Shown in pieces: positions 59,061-64,000 of a stretch of DNA of 64,000 nt. Made by a program: the position numbers and the translations under genes. Under the pieces are notes generated by a model. The model worked only from the letters and a program-made list of their open reading frames with translations, searched no databases and was not told the DNA's origin. Numbering within the stretch: position 1 is the stretch's first letter; the number at the start of each line of letters is the position of its first letter. The DNA is from Chryseobacterium vaccae (GTDB lineage Bacteria > Bacteroidota > Bacteroidia > Flavobacteriales > Weeksellaceae): positions 4,265,001-4,329,000 of the forward strand of contig NZ_VSWH01000001.1 in NCBI RefSeq assembly GCF_009602705.1. Direction: 5' to 3'.

Positions 59061-59816
59061 TTATTGCGGTCTCGCAGTTGTTTTATACACCTGGAAATTG
59101 AAAACGAATGTTCTGTTTCTGAAAGAATATCCGCTGTAATTATAGTGGGCATCCCTTGCAAAAGCAGCTCTTGATGGTACAATAATTACTCCCTGAAGGT
59201 TATAAGGTGATTCGTCAGCCTTATCAAAAGCTTTAAATTTTCTTAAAGCCTCTCCAAAACCTTCTATCATATAATAACTTTGCTGTGCAGCAGCAGTAGT
59301 TGCAGCCCCTGTAATTAATGGGTCAGAAGGAGAAATATAATAGATTTTAGGATCTACTAAAGGAATACCGCTTCCGTCAACAGGACTGTAACCTAAAAAG
59401 GTTGTCACAGAAGAAAAAACTGAATTTCCGTCAGTATTGATAGCAAGATAGGTCTTAGCACTCATCATGATTCTTATGATGTCTTTTTCACCGATGGCTT
59501 TTCCGGCAGTTGGATCTACGTCATCCGGCTGGGCTCCCGGTCTTGTAATGTATATCGTACCTGAAGGTAAGGTTTCTTTAGGCAGCTCGCTCAGTTTTTT
59601 TTCGTTGTCATCAGAAGGATCAGTACTGCTGAAAGCTTTTATATTTCCCTGGGCATCCAGATAATTTTCGGTCATAAATTTTTGAATGGCCTGATCATCA
59701 TAGGTATTCTGTACATTGATATCTTCAGGCTCCTGATAACCATCAACTTCATCATCCTTTTTACATGCAGTAAAACACAAAGACCCCGCGAGGATATATA
59801 AAAATATTTTTTTCAT
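59061..59816 (-). CDS. Lipoprotein with a divergent FKBP-like domain
   Basis: This 251-residue protein has a lipoprotein signal (MKKIFLYILAGSLCFTAC, Cys18) and an acidic linker (about 19-80). The C-terminal part (about 85-251) resembles FKBP-like proteins of the gliding-motility type. The marker is VIIVPSRAAFARDAHYNYSGYSFRNRTFVFNFQVYK (about 208-245), in which the FKBP IPS.LAYG...VFxVELxxV pattern is kept only in part. Activity as a prolyl isomerase is uncertain. It is anchored in the outer membrane or inner leaflet. It stands alone, divergent from the S4-domain gene by 55 nt. I rate the family assignment as moderate. Confidence 0.72.
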   Translation of the reverse strand: MKKIFLYILAGSLCFTACKKDDEVDGYQEPEDINVQNTYDDQAIQKFMTENYLDAQGNIKAFSSTDPSDDNEKKLSELPKETLPSGTIYITRPGAQPDDVDPTAGKAIGEKDIIRIMMSAKTYLAINTDGNSVFSSVTTFLGYSPVDGSGIPLVDPKIYYISPSDPLITGAATTAAAQQSYYMIEGFGEALRKFKAFDKADESPYNLQGVIIVPSRAAFARDAHYNYSGYSFRNRTFVFNFQVYKTTARPQ

Positions 59817-59871
59817 TTCAAAAAACTTTAATTACTTTACAGATAATATACCGGCAAAAGTATAAAAAATT

Positions 59872-60309
59872 ATGAGAATAGATAAATTTTTATGGAGTAT
59901 TCGTTTTTATAAGACGAGAAGTATTGCATCAGAGGAAATTAAAAAGAACAGGGTTTCGATGGGAACGTCTGCTGTAAAATCATCAAAAGAGGTAAAAGAG
60001 GGCGATGTAATCAAGATCAGGAAGAATCAGATTGATTATAAAATCAAGGTTCTTCAGATTCCCAAAAGCAGAATTGGGGCCAAGTTGGTTCCGCTTCATA
60101 TACAGGATGTAACGGATAAAGAACAATATGAACTGCTGAAGATGCGTAAAATGTCACAGGATTATTACAGGAACAAAGGAGAAGGGAGGCCTACTAAAAA
60201 AGACAGAAGAGATATGGATGATTATGTCGGAAATGATATTGATGCCGATTTTACAGACTGGGATGACTTTTTTGGTGAAACAGGTGATGATACCGAAAAC
60301 GAAGATTAA
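59872..60309 (+). CDS. S4-domain RNA-binding protein (Hsp15 family)
   Basis: This 145-residue protein has an S4 RNA-binding domain at the N-terminus (residues 1-60, MRIDKFLWSIRFYKTRSIASEEIKKNRVSMG...KSSKEVKEGDVIKIRK), like ribosome-associated heat shock protein Hsp15. A charged middle part follows, and the tail is very acidic (DDYVGNDIDADFTDWDDFFGETGDDTENED, about 116-145). Hsp15 binds stalled 50S subunits carrying peptidyl-tRNA and helps to recycle them. The acidic tail is an addition common in Bacteroidota. It converges with shikimate kinase, with a shared hairpin at 60315-60338. Confidence 0.9.
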   Translation: MRIDKFLWSIRFYKTRSIASEEIKKNRVSMGTSAVKSSKEVKEGDVIKIRKNQIDYKIKVLQIPKSRIGAKLVPLHIQDVTDKEQYELLKMRKMSQDYYRNKGEGRPTKKDRRDMDDYVGNDIDADFTDWDDFFGETGDDTENED

Positions 60310-60314
60310 AAATA

Positions 60315-60338
60315 AAAAGCTCTAGAGATAGAGCTTTT
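60315..60338. terminator. Shared hairpin between the S4-domain gene and shikimate kinase
   Basis: AAAAGCTCTA and TAGAGCTTTT are perfect arms around GAGA, in the convergent gap; the right side overlaps the last codons of aroK. Confidence 0.7.
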
Positions 60339-60837
60339 CTGTTATTTCATTAACGATATCTTCAGGGGCCCGGGAGTCTGTAACAACGCTAAACTGGGCC
60401 TTGCTGTAAAATACATTTCTTTCAAATAAATGTTTAGCGATGAATTCGGGAAGATCTTCATCAGAAATATTGGCTATTAATGGCCTTTTTTCTTTTTGTT
60501 TCGAGAGTCTTTCTGATAAAGTGGCAACAGAAGCTTTTAAAAATATACTTTTAGAATTATGGTTGATGATCTCCATGTTATTATAATACACAGGGGTTCC
60601 TCCGCCCAGGCTTAAAACCACATTTTCTTCAGTCGCTAAAATCTCTTCCAAGGCCTCTCTTTCCAGCTTTCTAAAATAGATTTCTCCTTTTTTTTCAAAA
60701 ATTTCTGGAATGGTTAATTTATTTCGTCTGGAAATCTCTTTATCGAGGTCAATTAATCTAAAATTTATTTTTTCGCTTAATATTTTGGAAACGTGAGATT
60801 TGCCACAACCCATGTATCCGATCAGTGAAATTATCAT
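60322..60837 (-). CDS. aroK: Shikimate kinase
   Basis: This 171-residue enzyme phosphorylates shikimate in the aromatic amino-acid pathway. It has a P-loop, GYMGCGKS (residues 7-14), the LIDLDKEISRR segment with the shikimate-binding Asp (about 29-39), FRKLEREAL (Arg near 55-63), the GGGTPVYYNN loop (about 78-87), and KRPLI (Arg in the lid, about 114-118). Length and order are standard. The start is the ATG at 60837. It is upstream-flanked by the tRNA promoter, so it is likely transcribed from its own promoter in the 50-bp gap. Confidence 0.96.
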   Translation of the reverse strand: MIISLIGYMGCGKSHVSKILSEKINFRLIDLDKEISRRNKLTIPEIFEKKGEIYFRKLEREALEEILATEENVVLSLGGGTPVYYNNMEIINHNSKSIFLKASVATLSERLSKQKEKRPLIANISDEDLPEFIAKHLFERNVFYSKAQFSVVTDSRAPEDIVNEITEKLYL

Positions 60838-60868
60838 GAATTTTTTTTAAACAAATTTGCAAAAAAGT

Positions 60869-60898
60869 TTTGAGATAACGAAAAAACCCATATCTTTG
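60869..60898 (+). promoter_or_regulatory. Promoter of the first tRNA-Lys/tRNA-Leu group
   Basis: -33 TTTG (60869-60872) and -7 TATCTTTG (60891-60898) with 18 nt between, about 55 nt before the first tRNA. Confidence 0.75.
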
Positions 60899-60953
60899 CA
60901 CCACTTAAAACAAGGGACATTACTTAAATGAAAACTTGTTAAAACAAGTGGCC

Positions 60954-61026
60954 GACTCGGTAGCTCAGCTGGTAGAGCAATACACTTTTAATGTATGGGT
61001 CCTGGGTTCGAATCCCAGCCGGGTCA
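60954..61026 (+). tRNA. tRNA-Lys (TTT), copy 1
   Basis: A complete 73-nt cloverleaf: acceptor GACTCGG/CCGGGTC (one G-U pair), D-loop AGCTCAGCTGGTAGAGC, anticodon loop CTTTTAA (TTT), and T-loop GGTTCGAATCC. The CCA end is not encoded. It is the first of three identical copies. Confidence 0.96.
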
Positions 61027-61063
61027 CAAGCGAAATAGATTACTAGATTTTTGTAATTTTATG

Positions 61064-61146
61064 GCCTGCGTGGTGAAATTGGTAGACACGCCATCTTGAG
61101 GGGGTGGTTTCCTAAGGATGTGCTGGTTCGAGTCCAGTCGCAGGCA
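61064..61146 (+). tRNA. tRNA-Leu (GAG)
   Basis: An 83-nt class II tRNA with acceptor GCCTGCG/CGCAGGC, anticodon stem CCATC/GGTGG with loop TTGAGGG (anticodon GAG), and a long variable arm. No CCA is encoded. It lies between two tRNA-Lys copies. Confidence 0.94.
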
Positions 61147-61197
61147 CTGCAACGATTTTTAATAATTAATTGAAATGTAATTCATTTAATTGTGGCC

Positions 61198-61270
61198 GAC
61201 TCGGTAGCTCAGCTGGTAGAGCAATACACTTTTAATGTATGGGTCCTGGGTTCGAATCCCAGCCGGGTCA
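61198..61270 (+). tRNA. tRNA-Lys (TTT), copy 2
   Basis: Identical to the first copy. It starts a 141-bp unit (61198-61338) that is repeated at 61442-61582. Confidence 0.96.
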
Positions 61271-61327
61271 CAAGTTTACTGAAAAGTAAATTTTTTTCAT
61301 ATTAATATTTTGTGATTTGGTGTTTCA

Positions 61328-61356
61328 AAGGTCTCCCTGAGACCTTTGATTTTTCT
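61328..61356 (+). terminator. Terminator after tRNA-Lys copy 2
   Basis: AAAGGTCTC and GAGACCTTT pair around CCT, followed by GATTTTTC. Confidence 0.8.
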
Positions 61357-61363
61357 AAACCTC

Positions 61364-61394
61364 TTGCAGGTTCCAAAAAATATATATATCTTTG
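61364..61394 (+). promoter_or_regulatory. Promoter of tRNA-Lys copy 3
   Basis: TTG (61364-61366) and TATCTTTG (61387-61394) with 20 nt between. Confidence 0.7.
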
Positions 61395-61441
61395 CAATTC
61401 TGTAAAACAAGAATATTGTAAAATAGAGTTGTTAAGTGACC

Positions 61442-61514
61442 GACTCGGTAGCTCAGCTGGTAGAGCAATACACTTTTAATGTATGGGTCCTGGGTTCGAA
61501 TCCCAGCCGGGTCA
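61442..61514 (+). tRNA. tRNA-Lys (TTT), copy 3
   Basis: Identical to copies 1 and 2. It has its own promoter (61364-61394) and a terminator hairpin AAAGGTCTCC...GGAGGCCTTT (61572-61601). Confidence 0.96.
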
Positions 61515-61571
61515 CAAGTTTACTGAAAAGTAAATTTTTTTCATATTAATATTTTGTGATTTGGTGTTTCA

Positions 61572-61601
61572 AAGGTCTCCCTCAGGAGGCCTTTGATTTT
61601 T
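61572..61601 (+). terminator. Terminator after tRNA-Lys copy 3
   Basis: AAAGGTCTCC and GGAGGCCTTT pair (one bulge or G-U) around CTCA, followed by GATTTTTTATT. Its sequence differs from the copy 2 terminator but keeps the fold, so it is under selection. Confidence 0.8.
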
Positions 61602-61752
61602 TATTGCTGCTCCTTGGAAGTGCAAAGAATCACGGATGAAAGTTGTGGAGTAAGATGTAAACTCAATAAAGTAATACAAAGTCATTGTATTTCAAAATAA
61701 GCGAAGCACTCCCTGTTTATCTTATAAAACGTAGGCTATCTTTTTTTCAGAA
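61602..61752. other. Non-coding stretch between the tRNA-Lys copy 3 terminator and the panC terminator
   Basis: I see no open frame, RNA gene or promoter with support here. Confidence 0.6.
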
Positions 61753-61790
61753 TAAAAAAACTCTGATCACAAAGTAATGATCAGAGCTGC
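61753..61790 (-). terminator. Terminator of panC
   Basis: On the minus strand, CTCTGATCA and TGATCAGAG are perfect 9-bp arms around TTACTTTG, followed by TTTTTTT. Confidence 0.9.
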
Positions 61791-61826
61791 TTTTATCAGT
61801 GTTTTCTTTTTAAAATTTAAATGAAA

Positions 61827-62675
61827 TTAATCCAGATGCATGTTGTCAATCAATCTTACACCGTCTACAACAACTACGATAAATGCTCTGAAATTTCTGT
61901 CTTTATAAAAAAAGTCAGTTTCTTTTAGGGTGTCTTCATCTGCAATTAGAAAATATTCGAGCTTCATTCCCTGCTGGCGGTCGAAAATATCGGTTACCCT
62001 TTCTTTAATTTCAGGAATAGTAACAGTCCGGAACCAGTCATTTACTTTCTTTAACGTTTCATAAATGATTTTGGAGACTTCTTTTCTGTCTTCATGGAGT
62101 CTTTGGTTTCTTGAACTTAATGCCAGTCCGTTCTCTGCTCTGTAAATGGGAACGCCTTTTATTTTTACAGGAAGCTGTTTTTTCTCAACCATTTTTTTGA
62201 TAATGGCCAGCTGCTGGAAATCTTTTTCCCCAAAATAAGCAGTATCAGGCTTTACCTGTCTGAATAATTCTTCTACTACAGTTCCTACACCGTCAAAATG
62301 TCCCGGTCTTGATTTTCCTTCCATTTCATTTTCCAGTCCATCAAAATCATAATGAAGACTTTCTGTTTTCTCAGGATAAATATCCGTAACTTCCGGAATG
62401 TACACTGCATCTACCAGCCCGGAGTTTTCCAGAATTAAAATATCCCTATTAACGTCTCTTGGATATTTTTCAAGATCTTCAGCATTGTTAAATTGAGTGG
62501 GATTTACAAAAATTGAAGAAACAACCAGGTCATTTTCTTTTCTGGCTTCTTCATATAAGGAAAGATGGCCTTTATGAAGCGCTCCCATAGTAGGGGCGAA
62601 GCCTATCCGTTTTCCCATTTCTTTCTGTCTTTCAATGAAATCCTGAAGGGTTTTCCTGTTCTTTATAACTTCCAT
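61827..62675 (-). CDS. panC: Pantothenate synthetase
   Basis: This 282-residue enzyme joins pantoate and beta-alanine with ATP to make pantothenate. It has the FAPTMGALHKGHLSLYEEARKENDLVVSSIFVNPTQFN segment (about 22-59) with HxGH, the YFGEKDFQQL motif (about 147-156), and the SSRNQRL KMSKS-like region (about 185-191). Length and order are normal. It is divergent from the GT5-domain gene; panC next to this short GT5 gene is a frequent arrangement in Bacteroidota. The start is the ATG at 62675. Confidence 0.96.
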   Translation of the reverse strand: MEVIKNRKTLQDFIERQKEMGKRIGFAPTMGALHKGHLSLYEEARKENDLVVSSIFVNPTQFNNAEDLEKYPRDVNRDILILENSGLVDAVYIPEVTDIYPEKTESLHYDFDGLENEMEGKSRPGHFDGVGTVVEELFRQVKPDTAYFGEKDFQQLAIIKKMVEKKQLPVKIKGVPIYRAENGLALSSRNQRLHEDRKEVSKIIYETLKKVNDWFRTVTIPEIKERVTDIFDRQQGMKLEYFLIADEDTLKETDFFYKDRNFRAFIVVVVDGVRLIDNMHLD

Positions 62676-62799
62676 AGTTTATTTTAATACTATTTCAAAA
62701 ATACTAAAAATATCACAAAATAATATGTGTTTTTAATAATTTGGAAAAGGGAATTATCGTAAAAAAATGTTAATTAAAATAATGTTGGATGTTTTTTTG

Positions 62800-62807
62800 T
62801 AATTTTG
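62800..62807 (+). promoter_or_regulatory. Promoter -7 element of the GT5-domain gene
   Basis: TAATTTTG, about 38 nt before the ATG at 62846. Confidence 0.6.
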
Positions 62808-62845
62808 CACATTAAAGCATTTTTACAAAAAATAGATAGAAGTTT

Positions 62846-63616
62846 ATGCCGAATCAAAAAATACTGTACATTACTACAGAGATGTATCCATATCAGGAAG
62901 ATACAAATATGGCTGCAGTGGTTAATAAAATGGCACTTAAGATGCACAATGAAGGCAATGATGTAAGAGTTTTTATGCCAAGATTTGGACAAATAAGTGA
63001 GAGGAAATTCCAACTTCATGAGGTGATCCGCCTTTCAGGAATGAATATTATTATCAATGACCTGGATCAGCCCTTAATTATTAAAGTAGCATCTCTTCCG
63101 GGAGAAAGACTTCAGGTCTACTTTATCGATAATGAAGAATACTTCAAAAGAAAACAATATTATTTCGATGATGAAGGGACTCCCTTTGAGGATAATGACG
63201 AAAGAGCTATTTTCTTTGCCAGAGGAGTTATTGAAACCATTAAGAAACTGAACTGGGTTCCGGATGTAATTCATCTGAACGGATGGATGTCTTCTTTTGT
63301 TCCAATTTATCTTAAAACCTATTACGAATCCGATACTTATTTTAAAGACGCCAAAATTGTGCTTTCCTTGTACAATGAGAAAGATGCCGCTTTGGATAAG
63401 AATATCGCTGAAAAACTGACATTCGATAATATTTCCGGGCTAAAAGCGTTAGATAACCCAACGATAAAAAGCTTTGTTATCGAAAGTATGAACTATGTAA
63501 ATATGGTAGTGAAAGGAGATGAGTTTCTTGATGAAGATCTTGATCAAGGTTTTAATGAAACAACAACTCCAAAATCAGAATACGTAGACGTAGATTCTAT
63601 AAACCAACTTTATTAA
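62846..63616 (+). CDS. Short glycogen/starch-synthase (GT5) N-terminal-domain protein
   Basis: This 256-residue protein corresponds only to the N-terminal Rossmann domain of glycogen synthase (about 1-190: ILYITTEMYPYQEDTNMAAVVNKMALKMHNEGNDVRVFMPRFG, DDEGTPFEDNDERAIFFARGVIETIKKLNWVPDVIHLNGWMSSFVPIYLKTYY). The ADP-glucose motif KxGGL is replaced by EDTNM, and the C-terminal domain of the family is absent, so it is not expected to make glycogen alone. The tail (about 200-256) is specific and acidic. It is a conserved family in Bacteroidota, next to panC. A scaffold or regulatory role is possible but not shown. The gap to the DUF4270 gene is 13 nt, so both are in one operon. Confidence 0.88.
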   Translation: MPNQKILYITTEMYPYQEDTNMAAVVNKMALKMHNEGNDVRVFMPRFGQISERKFQLHEVIRLSGMNIIINDLDQPLIIKVASLPGERLQVYFIDNEEYFKRKQYYFDDEGTPFEDNDERAIFFARGVIETIKKLNWVPDVIHLNGWMSSFVPIYLKTYYESDTYFKDAKIVLSLYNEKDAALDKNIAEKLTFDNISGLKALDNPTIKSFVIESMNYVNMVVKGDEFLDEDLDQGFNETTTPKSEYVDVDSINQLY

Positions 63617-63629
63617 AAACACTTTTTTA

Positions 63630-64000
63630 ATGACTCATACTGTTAAAAGGACTTTCGCCATGCTTTTACTGGCGTTTTTCGGGAGTGCACTTCTTTATAA
63701 TTGTGAACCGGACGCAGATTCGCTTGGAGAACAGTTATTTATTAAAGATGCCACGGAAGGAAATGAAAAATCATACCCCGTTATTGCTTACAATATAGAT
63801 AATAAAGATAGTTTAAGTAGCGATGCCTCAAGACTTATCAACCAGATTAATACCAATGGAGTATCTCCATCTACTGCTGTTTTAGGAGCTTTTTCCGAAG
63901 GCCAGTTCGGGATGCAGAAAGCTTCTTTTGTTTCCCAGCTTAGATTAACCCAATACGACTTTGACTTCGGTAAAGCACCAAAAGTAGACTCTGTTGTATT
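63630..64000 (+). CDS. DUF4270-family lipoprotein (partial, runs off the window)
   Basis: The window holds the first 123 codons. The start MTHTVKRTFAMLLLAFFGSALLYNC is a lipoprotein signal with lipid-anchored Cys25, followed by EPDADSLGEQLFIKDATEGNEKSYPVIAYNI (about 26-57) and LGAFSEGQFGMQKASFVSQLRLTQYDFDFG (about 86-115), which match DUF4270, a large family of Bacteroidota outer-membrane lipoproteins of unknown function. It follows the GT5-domain gene by 13 nt. The 3' part is outside the window, so length and C-terminal features cannot be described. Confidence 0.88.
   Translation, partial: MTHTVKRTFAMLLLAFFGSALLYNCEPDADSLGEQLFIKDATEGNEKSYPVIAYNIDNKDSLSSDASRLINQINTNGVSPSTAVLGAFSEGQFGMQKASFVSQLRLTQYDFDFGKAPKVDSVV

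Larger units (their letters stand above)
61198..61582 (+). repeat. Tandem duplication of tRNA-Lys with its 3' flank
   Basis: 61198-61338 and 61442-61582 are identical as far as can be read, including tRNA-Lys and 68 bp after it. The copies then differ within the terminator hairpin. The spacing is 244 bp. It is a recent segmental duplication or is kept identical by gene conversion. Confidence 0.8.

Noticed and set aside
60954..61590. The tRNA cluster as an integration site for a genomic island
   Set aside because: The duplicated segment is a tandem copy of a whole tRNA unit; no integrase gene or partial tRNA end is found in the window.

Overview
The window comes from the chromosome of a low-GC member of the Bacteroidota, most likely a Chryseobacterium-type flavobacterium (family Weeksellaceae). 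The sequence evidence for this is repeated use of the Bacteroidota promoter -7 element TAnnTTTG (for example TATCTTTG or TATATTTG 20-40 nt before starts), weak Shine-Dalgarno sites, type IX secretion (T9SS) sorting domains of types A and B, a PorZ homologue, a bacteriocin-like GG-leader peptide typical of Chryseobacterium, and a DUF4270 lipoprotein beside panC. No database was searched; product names come from motifs and family knowledge.

Layout. 1-6150: a tellurite/stress-type ter cluster (HAD phosphatase, phosphoribosyltransferase-like protein, TerD, TelA, an unknown protein, a second TerD, TerC). 6200-15300: small regulators and housekeeping genes (TetR + DUF1348, catalase-like protein, FKBP, lipoprotein, Rrf2 regulator with a matched pair of 19-bp palindromes, NAD(P)-binding protein, MBL/MoaF protein, M23 peptidase, GpsA). 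15700-18430: an operon of three paralogous secreted surface proteins. 18960-28270: mqo, a hypothetical, an aminoglycoside 6-adenylyltransferase-like protein, a cholesterol-oxidase-like enzyme, DUF1684, GNAT, SDR and a GH63-like glucosidase. 28300-33950: recO, porZ, a split 5'-nucleotidase and dapA. 34000-38570: GNAT, an AraC/pseudo-receiver pair, a 600-bp untranslated stretch and recG. 38670-46920: a thioredoxin-like protein, three POT peptide transporters with a decayed DUF1016 gene between them, and a dipeptidyl peptidase IV, which together look like a peptide-use module. 47000-50770: a bacteriocin-like peptide, two small unknowns, an alpha-glucan phosphorylase homologue and a possible PD-(D/E)xK protein. 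50900-55800: two T9SS cargo proteins, a DinB-like protein and a frameshifted gene. 55860-64000: mtaB, a glutamate-synthase-domain protein, a short inverted-repeat element, an FKBP-like lipoprotein, an S4 protein, shikimate kinase, four tRNA genes, panC, a short GT5-domain protein and the start of a DUF4270 lipoprotein.

Most of the window is ordinary core genome. The parts most worth a second look are the unknown protein inside the ter cluster, the Rrf2 operator pair, the bacteriocin-like peptide, the 212-bp inverted-repeat element with target duplication, the two glycogen-enzyme homologues that lack a key motif (Thr for the PLP lysine in GT35; no KTGGL and no C-terminal half in GT5), the pseudo-receiver beside an AraC regulator, and the internally deleted DUF1016 gene. 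Several genes have a -7 promoter element lying inside the longest possible reading frame, which fixes a shorter start; these corrected starts are used below.
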